Shown here in pieces: positions 8,655 through 16,782 of a stretch of DNA of 64,000 bases (positions are counted from its first letter, which is position 1; every line of letters begins with the position of its first letter). The stretch lies in the NCBI GenBank assembly GCA_900473185.1, contig UCKU01000009.1, positions 124,001-188,000 on the forward strand, read 5' to 3'. Position numbers and translations under genes: made by a program. Below the pieces are notes generated by a model. The model was not told the origin of the DNA and ran no database searches. It saw only the letters and a list, made by a program, of their open reading frames with translations. Source of the DNA: Hyphomicrobiales bacterium. Its GTDB lineage: Bacteria > Pseudomonadota > Alphaproteobacteria > Rhizobiales > Rhizobiaceae.

Positions 8655-9473
8655 TTATTGAGCGAGACCGATCGAAGCCAGGTATTCGGCCGAAGCGATA
8701 ATCTTCGACTTGTCCTTGATCTCGATGATCAGGCGCGGATTGCTTTCGACCTTGGCAAGCGCTGCGAAAACCGCACGCCAGTTGACGGTGCCTTCGCCGA
8801 GCGCCCAGTGGCGGTCGGCATAACCGTCGGCATCCTGCAGATGGATGTGACCGAGGCGGTTGCCGGCCGCATGGACGTAATAATCGACCGGCGGGGCACC
8901 GGTATAGCCGTGAGCGTAATGCGCATGGCCGGTGTCGATGGAGACAGCGACGGCCGGCGAGTTGAAGCTTTCAGCCAAGGCCACACGGATATGCGGATCC
9001 TTGTCTTCGATATTCTCGATGACGAGGGTGCAGCCGATTTCCTCGGCGCGCTTCACGGCTTCGCGCATCGTCTGATGGCAGTATTCGATGATCTTTTCGC
9101 GTTCGCCCTCGTTATTGTCGAGGTTGTTGTAGCTCCAGGTCGTGTAGGGGCTATGGACGACCATATGCGTGCCGCCGATCGCAGCGCAGACATCGAGGCC
9201 CTGCAGCATACGGCGGGAGACGACGGAGCGGATATCCGGATCCTGCGACGCGATGATGAAGCCCCAGAACGGGCCATGGATGCCGACGCGGCCCTTGTAG
9301 CCGTCGAGCAGCTTCCGGGCGCGATCGGCGCGCGGCGTCCAGTCGCCGTTCAGTACCTCGGCGTTGACGAAGCTCTGCAGCTCGAGATCGCGGGACTTTT
9401 CGAAGAGCCAGTCACGATGGGTTTCGAGTTCGTCGATCGTCATGGCTGCGCCGACGATGGGAAGTGAAGACAT
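8655..9473 (-). CDS. Sugar phosphate isomerase/epimerase family TIM-barrel protein
   Basis: A 272-residue protein of the xylose-isomerase-like TIM-barrel family. Typical metal-site segments are CTLVIENIEDKDPHIRV, VAVSIDTGHAHYAHG and HIHLQDADGYADRHWALGEG, ending in LIIEIKD. The start is the ATG at 9473, with GGAG seven bases upstream; the frame is open further but that extension has no family features. No transporter or kinase of a sugar operon is next to it, so the substrate is unknown. It is convergent with tetA. A cupin gene begins 285 bases away on the other strand. Confidence 0.85.
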   Translation of the reverse strand: MSSLPIVGAAMTIDELETHRDWLFEKSRDLELQSFVNAEVLNGDWTPRADRARKLLDGYKGRVGIHGPFWGFIIASQDPDIRSVVSRRMLQGLDVCAAIGGTHMVVHSPYTTWSYNNLDNNEGEREKIIEYCHQTMREAVKRAEEIGCTLVIENIEDKDPHIRVALAESFNSPAVAVSIDTGHAHYAHGYTGAPPVDYYVHAAGNRLGHIHLQDADGYADRHWALGEGTVNWRAVFAALAKVESNPRLIIEIKDKSKIIASAEYLASIGLAQ

Positions 9474-9757
9474 GGGGTTGCTCCGCTGATGGTATGCCTG
9501 AATGGCGGGGAAGGATCGGCGCGTTCTATGCGCCTCTTCTGTGTCGCCGATATTACAGGCCGGTATCATGGAAACAGCGGCTGCCAACCTGTCGCACTTG
9601 CGAAGCTGGGAAGCCATACCGATATGATCGTCGTCGGTTTCAGGGCCCGAGAGCGCGCAAAAGCCATCTCCGCTCGCCCTCCCCTGATTTTGTGGCGGTT
9701 GCCAAAACGGCCACAAAGGTCTATCGGACCGCCCCGCAAGAACAAGAAAGAGACATC

Positions 9758-10222
9758 ATGTCCAACTCATTTGTGAAAACAGATGCCCGGACGGAGGCAA
9801 GAAGCTTCTTCGTGCTGGGCGACAAGGTCGAGCGACGGGCTCGCCTCACAGGCAACTGGCTCAACATCTTCGACGTGACTGTTGAGCCCGGCGGCAAGAC
9901 GCCGCGCCACGCCCATGCAAGCCCGGAAGTCTTCCGGATCATCGAGGGTACGCTGACGATCTGGCGGCTCACCGATACCGGGCCGGAAGAGATCGAGGCC
10001 AGCGCAGGCGATATCGTCACCATCGCGCCCTTCATGGTGCACGGCTATTCCAATAACGGAACCGTCCCCGCGGTCTTTTCGGCTGTCGTCGACCGCGACA
10101 TGGCCGAATTCATTGAGACCGAGGGCGTCACTGAACAGCCGCAGGGCAGCCCGTCGCCGGAAACGGTGGCGCGTATGCGTGCAGCGGCAAACGCCCATGG
10201 AATCACGATCCTGGCAGCCTGA
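9758..10222 (+). CDS. Cupin domain protein
   Basis: A 154-residue single-domain cupin. The first cupin motif is visible as PGGKTPRHAHASPEVFRIIE and the second as TIAPFMVHGYSNNG. The histidines in HAHASPE and MVHGY are likely metal ligands. The start is the ATG at 9758, which follows an A-rich AAGAAAGAGA segment; the longer open frame upstream lacks cupin features. Cupins cover dioxygenases, isomerases and sensors, so no reaction can be assigned. The short C-terminal tail (PETVARMRAAANAHGI) is helical. Confidence 0.85.
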   Translation: MSNSFVKTDARTEARSFFVLGDKVERRARLTGNWLNIFDVTVEPGGKTPRHAHASPEVFRIIEGTLTIWRLTDTGPEEIEASAGDIVTIAPFMVHGYSNNGTVPAVFSAVVDRDMAEFIETEGVTEQPQGSPSPETVARMRAAANAHGITILAA

Positions 10223-10224
10223 CC

Positions 10225-10248
10225 GGGTCGGCCCTTGTGGCCGATCCC
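10225..10248 (+). terminator. Possible terminator after the cupin gene
   Basis: GGGTCGGCC and GGCCGATCCC form a 9-bp stem with one bulged T and loop CTTGT, starting three bases after the stop codon. The tail is TCTCTTCT rather than a T run. Confidence 0.45.
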
Positions 10249-10572
10249 TCTCTTCTGAAAACTGTCATATAACGGATCTATAAGGATTTTCGCCTAGCGC
10301 CTCTTGCGCCGGATACGTTTCATCGACAGAATTGCGGCATGCCTGACAGCGACCCCTCCAGTACCAGTCCCGCCCCTACCAGCCGGGAGATTCCGGCCGA
10401 TGATGGCGGGGATTACTGTTGTAGCAAGCGCGTTTCTTCCCGCTTCGATTCAGGCATATCAAGGCTGCGCAAGGCGCGGCTCATCTCCAGGCTATCGCAA
10501 CAGATCAAGCTCCTGATGTCAGCGACATCGGGCCGGTCGCCTATTGTTTTCATCTCAGAGGAGCGGCCCGTC
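10249..10572. other. Leader region before terC
   Basis: This 324-base stretch separates the cupin gene from the terC leader. I see no convincing gene in it. It was checked for the manganese (yybP-ykoY) riboswitch often found before terC genes; the conserved GGGGAGUAG-type core is not recognisable. It probably holds the terC promoter. AGAGGAG at 10557-10563 is the Shine-Dalgarno sequence for the leader peptide below. Confidence 0.4.
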
Positions 10573-10599
10573 ATGACAGCGGCCGCATTTGACACCTGA
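10573..10599 (+). CDS. Possible eight-residue leader peptide coupled to terC
   Basis: An ATG at 10573 opens the peptide MTAAAFDT. Its TGA stop (10597-10599) overlaps the terC ATG by one base (TGATG). A good Shine-Dalgarno sequence, AGAGGAG, lies nine bases before this ATG. The terC ATG has no such site of its own at normal spacing. That suggests terC is translated by reinitiation after the leader. It could also be chance, so confidence is moderate. Confidence 0.42.
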   Translation: MTAAAFDT

Positions 10600-12158
10600 T
10601 GTTCTTCGACTGGATATCCGACCCTTCCGCCTGGGTCGGTCTGGCCACGCTTATCGTACTCGAGATCGTTCTCGGCATCGACAACCTCGTCTTCATTGCG
10701 ATCCTTGCCGACAAACTGCCGCCGCACCAGCGCGACAGGGCGCGGCTGATCGGCCTTGGTCTGGCGCTCTTCATCCGCATGGGCCTGCTTGCGTCCATTG
10801 CCTGGGTGGTGACGCTGACGACACCGCTCCTCTCCATCCTCGGTTTCGACCTTTCGGGGCGCGACATCATCCTGATCGTCGGCGGTCTCTTCCTGCTCTT
10901 CAAGGGCACGATGGAACTGCACGAGCGGCTGGAAGGTCATGTCGAGCATGGTGACAAGAAGATCATCCATGCCGTCTTCTGGCAGGTGATCGTGCAGATC
11001 GTCGTGCTCGACGCGATCTTCTCGCTCGACAGCGTGATTACCGCCGTCGGCATGGTGCAGCATCTGCCGGTCATGATGATCGCCGTCGTCATCGCCGTCG
11101 GCGTGATGCTGCTGTTGTCGAAACCGCTGACCGCCTTCGTCGGCAAACATCCGACCGTTGTCATCCTCTGCCTCGGCTTCCTGCTGATGATCGGTTTCTC
11201 GTTGATCATAGAAGGCTTCGGCGTCCATCTGCCGAAGGGCTATCTCTATGCGGCAATCGGCTTCTCGGTCATCATCGAGGCGCTGAACCAGCTTGCGCGC
11301 CACAACCGCGAGCGGCTGATCACGCCGACCAATATTCGCGAACGCACTGCCGACGCAGTGCTGAACCTGCTCGGCGGCAAACGCCCGCAGGTGACCCTCG
11401 GCCCGACCGCCGAACTGATCGCCGAGCAGACGGCGGAAGAAGACGTCTTCTCATCTGAAGAAAAGGACATGATCCAGGGCGTTCTGACGCTTGCCGGACG
11501 CCCGGCGAAATCGATCATGACGCCGCGTATCGATATCGACTGGCTGGACCTTGATGCGCCCTCGGACGAGCTGCAGCGCCGCATCGTCGAACTCGGCCAT
11601 TCTCGCTTCCCGGTCGGCCGCGGCAGCCTCGATAATTTCATCGGTGTTGCCAGCGCCCGCGACCTGATGCGCGACATCATCCAGGAGGGCACGATCAATG
11701 CGGAACGTTCGATCCGCGAACCGCTCGTCGTGCATGAGAGCCTCAGCGCCCTGAAACTGATGGAGCAGCTGCGCCAGTCCGGTCAGGCAATCGCCATCGT
11801 TCTCGACGAATATGGCGATCTGGAAGGCATGGTGACGCCGACCGACATTCTGGAGGCGATTGCCGGCGAATTCCCCGACGAGGACGAAGAGAAGCTGACG
11901 ATCGAGCGTGACGACAATGGCGCGCTGACGGTGGACGGCTGGATCGATATCCGCCACGCTTCCAAACTGCTTGACGTCGACCTCGTGGACGAGGCCGACC
12001 GCTATTCGACGCTGGCCGGTTTCATCCTCTGGCGTCTTGGCCATCTGCCGCATGAGGGCGAGGCCTTTATCGCCGGCGATCTGGCCTTCGAGGTGGTGAA
12101 GCTCGACGGTCGCAACATCGACAAGGTTCGCATCCGCCACGTCGAGGACGTGGCCTGA
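10599..12158 (+). CDS. TerC-family membrane protein with CBS pair and CorC/HlyC domain
   Basis: A 519-residue protein like E. coli YoaE/YegH. Residues 1-235 form the TerC membrane domain; it starts with the family phrase [20 protein letters not shown] and contains [13 protein letters not shown], both with acidic residues in helices. A CBS pair follows (about 300-420; [15 protein letters not shown], then [20 protein letters not shown]). The end (about 435-515) is the transporter-associated domain of CorC/HlyC proteins ([15 protein letters not shown]). TerC proteins take part in metal (often manganese) homeostasis. The start was kept at the ATG overlapping the leader stop because it matches family starts. 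The methyltransferase tam follows after 16 bases. Confidence 0.92.
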   Translation: MFFDWISDPSAWVGLATLIVLEIVLGIDNLVFIAILADKLPPHQRDRARLIGLGLALFIRMGLLASIAWVVTLTTPLLSILGFDLSGRDIILIVGGLFLLFKGTMELHERLEGHVEHGDKKIIHAVFWQVIVQIVVLDAIFSLDSVITAVGMVQHLPVMMIAVVIAVGVMLLLSKPLTAFVGKHPTVVILCLGFLLMIGFSLIIEGFGVHLPKGYLYAAIGFSVIIEALNQLARHNRERLITPTNIRERTADAVLNLLGGKRPQVTLGPTAELIAEQTAEEDVFSSEEKDMIQGVLTLAGRPAKSIMTPRIDIDWLDLDAPSDELQRRIVELGHSRFPVGRGSLDNFIGVASARDLMRDIIQEGTINAERSIREPLVVHESLSALKLMEQLRQSGQAIAIVLDEYGDLEGMVTPTDILEAIAGEFPDEDEEKLTIERDDNGALTVDGWIDIRHASKLLDVDLVDEADRYSTLAGFILWRLGHLPHEGEAFIAGDLAFEVVKLDGRNIDKVRIRHVEDVA

Positions 12159-12174
12159 TATCAGGAGAAAAACG

Positions 12175-12945
12175 ATGGCATGGTCAGCCAGCCAATATGT
12201 GAAATTCGAGGATGAACGCACCCGCCCGGCGCGCGACCTGCTGGCGCAGGTGCCGCTTAGCGAATTGCGCCACGCGGTCGATCTCGGCTGCGGGCCGGGC
12301 AATTCGACCGAGCTGATCATCGACCGCTATGGCGCGCAAAATGTATCGGGTCTCGACAGCGACCTGAACATGCTGGAGGCCGCCCGCAGGCGCCTGCCGG
12401 GCACGGCTTTCGTAGAGGCCAACCTTTCGACCTGGCAGCCCTCGCAGCCGGCAGACCTGCTCTTTGCCAATGCCGTGTTCCAATGGCTGCCCAACCATCT
12501 CGACATCTTCGACAGGCTGATGGACGGGCTGGCGCCGGGCGGCGTGCTCGCGGTGCAGATGCCCGACAATCTCGGCGAGCCGAGCCATCTGATGATGGAG
12601 GAGACGGCCCATGCCGGCCCGTGGAAGACGGCTTTCGAGAAGAAGAGCGTGCGCCGCAACGTGCTTCCGCCACCCTCGACCTATTACAGCCGGCTGATCG
12701 CCAAATCCTCCCGCGTCGACATCTGGCATACGATCTACAATCATCCGATGGACAATGCGGCTGCGATCGTCGAATGGGTCAAGGGAACGGGCCTTCGCCC
12801 CTATCTCGACCATGCCGGCGAAGAGCATCGCGAGGCGTTTCTGGCCAACTATCTCGAACGTATCGACAGGGTCTATCCGAAGGCGGCCGACGGCAAGGTG
12901 CTGCTCAAGTTCCCGCGCTTGTTCATGGTGGCGGTGAAGGCCTGA
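12175..12945 (+). CDS. tam: Trans-aconitate 2-methyltransferase
   Basis: A 256-residue SAM-dependent methyltransferase. The SAM motif I is [14 protein letters not shown] (about residues 39-52), followed by [12 protein letters not shown] and [12 protein letters not shown]. The opening [19 protein letters not shown] and the segment [15 protein letters not shown] are characteristic of Tam, which methylates trans-aconitate, an aconitase inhibitor made spontaneously from cis-aconitate. AGGAGAA precedes the ATG. The gene starts 16 bases after the TerC-CBS gene, so it is probably cotranscribed with it. Confidence 0.92.
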   Translation: MAWSASQYVKFEDERTRPARDLLAQVPLSELRHAVDLGCGPGNSTELIIDRYGAQNVSGLDSDLNMLEAARRRLPGTAFVEANLSTWQPSQPADLLFANAVFQWLPNHLDIFDRLMDGLAPGGVLAVQMPDNLGEPSHLMMEETAHAGPWKTAFEKKSVRRNVLPPPSTYYSRLIAKSSRVDIWHTIYNHPMDNAAAIVEWVKGTGLRPYLDHAGEEHREAFLANYLERIDRVYPKAADGKVLLKFPRLFMVAVKA

Positions 12946-12967
12946 CCGGAAATTCTGATTTCCATGA

Positions 12968-13000
12968 CGCCGGCAGCAGTCCGCTTGATCGCTGCCGGCG
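12968..13000 (+). terminator. Hairpin after tam
   Basis: CGCCGGCAGC and GCTGCCGGCG make a perfect 10-bp stem with a 13-base loop, 22 bases after the tam stop. The tail AAACTTTG has few T residues, so this is a possible terminator only. Confidence 0.45.
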
Positions 13001-13165
13001 AAACTTTGTCAGCCATCCGCAAGCCACACGCAAAGTTTGAAGTGTAGCGGTTCGCCCTGGGGTTTCTCAATCCAGACGTGCTTTTGCCGGCGTCATCGAC
13101 GCCGATCGCTATCCGTTAAACGCCTTCACGCCACCGCGTGCGAGGCCTGACAAAGAGATTTTGAG

Positions 13166-13873
13166 ATGGTTTCTTCTGTTTCCAACATGAAGCTAGTGAC
13201 GGCGCAGATAGCGTTGCAGACGATCAAGGGCGGCTCCTCGGGGAGCAGCTCCGGCAGCACGACCGATCACGACTATTCCAGCCTTCCCTCGCAGACGCGC
13301 TCGGCGCTGTCGGTCATGCTCGACAAGATCAATGCCGGCAAGGCCGGATCGACGGATACCTCCGGCAACACCACCGCCAGCACCGATATCACCACCGCCT
13401 CCTTCATGGCGCTGCTGCGCCAGAACATGACGGCTGCGGCAGATGCCAAGGGCGCCGGCAGCCAGGAAGCCGCCATGCTTGCCGCCTTCAAGAAGGGCCA
13501 GCTGACGGTCACCGATCCGACCCAGGGCGTTTCGATCAAGGCCTGGGACGTGACCGACCCGAAGGAAGCCGATGTCGACCAGAAGAAGGGCACGGCGATC
13601 AAGACGGAAGACTGGAACGACTTCCTGCGCGACCATCTGCAGCGCGATTCCCACGGGCGCCTCGTCCGAAGCGAAAATGGCAGCTTCATCGAAAAGGGCA
13701 CCGGCAATGAAGTCTATTTCGGACAGGTTGGCACACAGAACTACTACATCACCTGGCCGGTGAAGACCGAAACGAAGCCGGCCAGTGGCACAGGCGACAA
13801 GCCCGCGACGGACGGCACGGACTCGAAACCGGTTGCCAATACGACCACCGACAAGTCCGCCTCCGAGGCATAA
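13166..13873 (+). CDS. Hypothetical protein, Ser/Thr/Gly-rich ends
   Basis: A 235-residue protein I do not recognise. Its amino end has a Gly/Ser tract (GGSSGSSSGSTT) after a short amphipathic opening (MVSSVSNMKLVTAQIALQ). The middle (about 60-190) looks folded, with TASFMALLRQNMTAAAD, WNDFLRDHLQRDSHGRLV and NEVYFGQVGTQNYYITWP. The tail is low-complexity, rich in Thr, Lys and Asp. No signal peptide or membrane helix is visible. The composition recalls secreted or flagellum-associated rhizobial proteins, but this is only an impression. Normal codon use argues for a real gene. It stands alone, convergent with a LysE exporter. Confidence 0.75.
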   Translation: MVSSVSNMKLVTAQIALQTIKGGSSGSSSGSTTDHDYSSLPSQTRSALSVMLDKINAGKAGSTDTSGNTTASTDITTASFMALLRQNMTAAADAKGAGSQEAAMLAAFKKGQLTVTDPTQGVSIKAWDVTDPKEADVDQKKGTAIKTEDWNDFLRDHLQRDSHGRLVRSENGSFIEKGTGNEVYFGQVGTQNYYITWPVKTETKPASGTGDKPATDGTDSKPVANTTTDKSASEA

Positions 13874-13888
13874 GGCAGTCGGCATTCC

Positions 13889-13926
13889 AAAACGGCCATT
13901 GCGGAAAGGCCTTCCGCAATGGCCGT
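13889..13926. terminator. Strong hairpin terminator between hypothetical gene and lysE-type gene
   Basis: ACGGCCATTGCGGAA (13892-13906) pairs perfectly over 15 bp with the inverse at 13912-13926, loop AGGCC. On the minus strand the stem is followed by TTTT, fitting termination of the LysE-type gene. It probably also serves the plus-strand hypothetical gene. Confidence 0.8.
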
Positions 13927-13933
13927 AAGTGTT

Positions 13934-14551
13934 TCAGGCAGCGGCAAGTTCGGCCAGTGACAGGACAGCCGTCGCGAGGATGACGAGGCCGAAGCAGATG
14001 TTGAGCAGCCTTTCGCTCGACGGCTCCAGGCGCACCTTGCCCAGAACGACGCCGAGCCATAGCCAGAAAATATCGACGACGATCATGACGAAGACGCAGA
14101 GCGCCCATTTCGCCTGCATATCCAGCGCGCCATCCTGTGAGAGCCTATAAGCAGCAAAGAGCGAAGCGAAGGCGATATAGGCCTTGGGATTCGTAAGTCC
14201 GAGCACGATGCCACCAACAACAGTTGGTGAAGCCGCCCGGCGTGCGGCCGAGAGATCGGCACCGACCGGTGCCAAGGCAATCTTCCATGACAACCAGACG
14301 AGATAGAGGGCGGCTGCGACCGTCATCACCATCATCGCAAGGGGAATTGTTGCGATCAATGACATCAGGCCGGCGGCAGCCGCTGCCGCCGCAACCGCCA
14401 GGCCGATCTGCAGACCGAAATAGAAGCGCAGCCCTGATGTCAGGCCATGCTGGCGACCAATTGCCAGAAGGGCGGCAATCGCGGGTCCGGGCGAGCCGAG
14501 AAGGGCGAGAGCCGCCATGAGGAAGAAGCCGGCGCTGACAAGATCGATCAC
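13934..14551 (-). CDS. LysE/RhtB-family amino acid exporter
   Basis: A 205-residue inner-membrane protein with about six helices, the size and shape of LysE translocators. The family opening is clear: SAGFFLMAALALLGSPGPAI. Further marks are GLRFYFGLQIGLAV and VLGLTNPKAYIAFASLFAAY, the conserved NPK(A/V) segment. Members export amino acids or homoserine lactones; the substrate here is unknown. The gene is divergent from zwf, and an inverted repeat lies just upstream of its start. A strong terminator follows. Confidence 0.88.
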   Translation of the reverse strand: MIDLVSAGFFLMAALALLGSPGPAIAALLAIGRQHGLTSGLRFYFGLQIGLAVAAAAAAAGLMSLIATIPLAMMVMTVAAALYLVWLSWKIALAPVGADLSAARRAASPTVVGGIVLGLTNPKAYIAFASLFAAYRLSQDGALDMQAKWALCVFVMIVVDIFWLWLGVVLGKVRLEPSSERLLNICFGLVILATAVLSLAELAAA

Positions 14552-14560
14552 GGATCACCA

Positions 14561-14580
14561 TAAGATATAATGATATCTTT
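14561..14580. promoter_or_regulatory. Inverted repeat upstream of the LysE-type gene
   Basis: AGATAT-AATG-ATATCT (14563-14578) is a perfect 6-4-6 dyad in an AT-rich patch nine bases before the exporter start. It could be an operator. No local regulator gene fits, so the binding protein is unknown. Confidence 0.4.
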
Positions 14581-14700
14581 ATGTCTTTATATATTTTTGA
14601 TGCCATGTCAAACGCTTGTTATCCTTGAACTGTAAGGTGCTTGCGGCAGAACCGGAGCGCTTTATATTCTGCCGGGAGAATTAAGCTGGAGATGACACGC

Positions 14701-16209
14701 ATGGACGCTCACCCCACCCCGCCCGTCACTCTCGTCATCTTCGGCGCCACCGGCGACCTGACGCGGCGATTGCTGGTTCCGGCCATCATCAATCTCACCC
14801 GCAGCCACCTCGTCGGCGGGGACCTGAACATCCTCGGTGTCGGCATCGAACCTGGTGACGATGAATTCCTGCGCCAGCGGCTGGACGCTTTCCTCGCCCA
14901 TCTCGACGGCGAGGAAACAACTGGCAAGGATGAGGTCTGGGAGAGCCTGCGATCGCGCATCTCCTATCTGCAGGGCGATTTCACCAAGGATGATATCTTC
15001 CTCGAAATCGGCAAGCGTCTTGGCACGACCTGCAATGCAGCCTTCTATCTCGCCGTGCCGCCAAGCTTCTTCGGGCCGATCGTCGAGAAACTTGCGGATC
15101 TCGGACTGATGGACGAAAGCGGCGGTTGCTTCCGTCGTGTTGCGATCGAGAAGCCCTTCGGCACCGATCTCGCCTCTGCCCGCGCTTTGAATGCGCGCAT
15201 CCTCGCCCGCGTGGAGGAAAGCCAAGTCTATCGGCTCGACCATTTCCTCGGCAAGGAAACGGTGCAGAACCTGATGACGGCGCGTTTCGCCAACATGATG
15301 ATCGAGTCGCTGTGGAACAATCGCTATATCGATCACGTGCAGATCACCGCCTCGGAGATCGTCGATGTCGGCACGCGCGGCAAGTTCTACGACGCGACCG
15401 GCGCGTTGCGCGACATGATCCCCAACCATCTCTTCCAGCTTCTGGCAATGATCGCCATGGAGCCGCCGAACAGTTTCGACGCCGAGGCGATCCGCAACGA
15501 GAAGAGCAAGGTGCTGAAGGCTCTGCGCATCTACACGCCGGAGGAAGCCAAGGCGAATGGCGTACGCGGGGCTTATACTGCCGGTCCGCTCAACGGCACC
15601 GACTTGCCCGCCTATCGCGATACGAAGGATATTTCGCCCACCAGCAAGACCGAGACCTATGTGGCGCTGAAGCTCTATGCCGATACCTGGCGCTGGGCCG
15701 GCGTTCCCTTCTATCTGCGCACCGGCAAGGCGATGACGGCACGCGATACGGAAATCGTCATCACCTTTCAGCCCGTTCCTTTCGCCCAGTTTCGTGAAAC
15801 GGAGGTCAACCGCCGTCTGCCGCCGAACAGGCTCGTCATCCAGGTGCAGCCCGATGAAGGCATGAGCATGGAGATTTCCATCAAGTCGCCGGGACAATCC
15901 GTCGACACCGTGCCGGTCTCGCTGGATTTCCGCTATGCCGACAAATTCGATATCGGCAAGACGACCGGCTATGAATCCCTGCTCTACGACCTCTTCATCG
16001 GCGACCAGACGCTATTTCAGCGCGCTGACGGTATCGAGGCCGGCTGGGCGGCGGTACAGCCCTTCCTGGATGAGTGGGCAAAGGACAACCGCATTCCGGA
16101 TCCTTACGCTCCGGGCAGCATGGGACCTGCCTGTGCGGACGAGCTGATCCAGCGCGACGGCCGTGAGTGGCATGAGCTGGGCGTGATCCTGCACAAGAAC
16201 GGCAAATAG
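14701..16209 (+). CDS. zwf: Glucose-6-phosphate 1-dehydrogenase
   Basis: A 502-residue enzyme that oxidises glucose 6-phosphate to 6-phosphogluconolactone, the entry to the pentose phosphate and Entner-Doudoroff routes. The NADP-binding start VTLVIFGATGDLTRRLLVPA, the active-site peptide QVYRLDHFLGKETVQN with catalytic H181, and RIEKPFG-type VAIEKPFGTDL are present. I chose the ATG at 14701 because GGAG lies nine bases upstream; ATG 14692 and a TTG at 14641 are alternatives. Rhizobia usually carry zwf with pgl and edd. Neither is next to this copy, so it may be a second, separately controlled isozyme. Confidence 0.95.
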   Translation: MDAHPTPPVTLVIFGATGDLTRRLLVPAIINLTRSHLVGGDLNILGVGIEPGDDEFLRQRLDAFLAHLDGEETTGKDEVWESLRSRISYLQGDFTKDDIFLEIGKRLGTTCNAAFYLAVPPSFFGPIVEKLADLGLMDESGGCFRRVAIEKPFGTDLASARALNARILARVEESQVYRLDHFLGKETVQNLMTARFANMMIESLWNNRYIDHVQITASEIVDVGTRGKFYDATGALRDMIPNHLFQLLAMIAMEPPNSFDAEAIRNEKSKVLKALRIYTPEEAKANGVRGAYTAGPLNGTDLPAYRDTKDISPTSKTETYVALKLYADTWRWAGVPFYLRTGKAMTARDTEIVITFQPVPFAQFRETEVNRRLPPNRLVIQVQPDEGMSMEISIKSPGQSVDTVPVSLDFRYADKFDIGKTTGYESLLYDLFIGDQTLFQRADGIEAGWAAVQPFLDEWAKDNRIPDPYAPGSMGPACADELIQRDGREWHELGVILHKNGK

Positions 16210-16231
16210 CCGTCCTGCACTGGAATTTAAC

Positions 16232-16525
16232 TTACCGTGGGCGGCAGGCGGCAGCCAGCGTGCCGTCACGCTCGGCAGTGCGATAGGCGCGCGTGCCGGG
16301 CCGCGGGCAAGCCGTCCGGTCAGACGGAATGACGACGGTGATATTGTCGCTCTCGACGGGATCGAGCGGAATCGAAAAAGCATTACTTGATTCCGCGTCC
16401 GGCACCGTGCCGGGCGGCATGCCGCCGAAGCGTCCGGAATAGTCCATATCACCGAGGGCCTGGGAGAAGGCCGGAGCGGCGAACCCGAGGAGAATGATCG
16501 AGGCTGCTGCAATGACCGTACGCAT
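16232..16525 (-). CDS. Small secreted hypothetical protein
   Basis: A 97-residue protein with a clear signal peptide, RTVIAAASIILLGFAAPAFS, likely cleaved before QALGDMDY. The mature part (about 75 residues) is rich in Pro, Gly, Ser and Arg and has two cysteines (DRTACPRPG, AAACRPR) that could form a disulfide. I chose the ATG at 16525 because AGAAGG lies nine bases before it; an ATG at 16531 is also possible. I do not recognise a family. It is convergent with zwf. Confidence 0.7.
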   Translation of the reverse strand: MRTVIAAASIILLGFAAPAFSQALGDMDYSGRFGGMPPGTVPDAESSNAFSIPLDPVESDNITVVIPSDRTACPRPGTRAYRTAERDGTLAAACRPR

Positions 16526-16677
16526 GACCATATTCCTTCTTATCTGGCCGATATGAAACGAGATTTGGGTATCCATCGTTCCAGCCGATCCGGCCGTCGG
16601 TGAAAAAATCCGGCACCTCTTAATCTAGGAAAGGTCAGTGCGGATTTCCATCCGGCGGATGGATTGATCGGGCCCTT

Positions 16678-16782
16678 AAAGCGTGTCGCGATCTTTCAGA
16701 TTCGCTTGCCACGCTTTAGGCTCTTGTTTTCGCATGTCGTTACCGCAAAACCGCGGCACACTTTTGCGCGACATGCTTTAAA
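16678..16782. repeat. RIME-like mosaic palindromic element, copy A
   Basis: A two-module element. Module 1 begins AAAGCGTG and ends CACGCTTTA as an imperfect hairpin. Module 2 runs from CATGTCG to CGACATG around ACCGCAAAACCGCG. It matches copy B (23876-23980) over its whole length with about 85 percent identity by eye. The last bases, CTTTAA, overlap the stop codon of the TonB receptor gene. Such elements are well known in rhizobial intergenic DNA. Confidence 0.8.

Noticed and set aside
10249..10572. Possible yybP-ykoY manganese riboswitch before terC
   Set aside because: The conserved core was not recognisable on reading, although GGGGATTACTG gave a brief resemblance.
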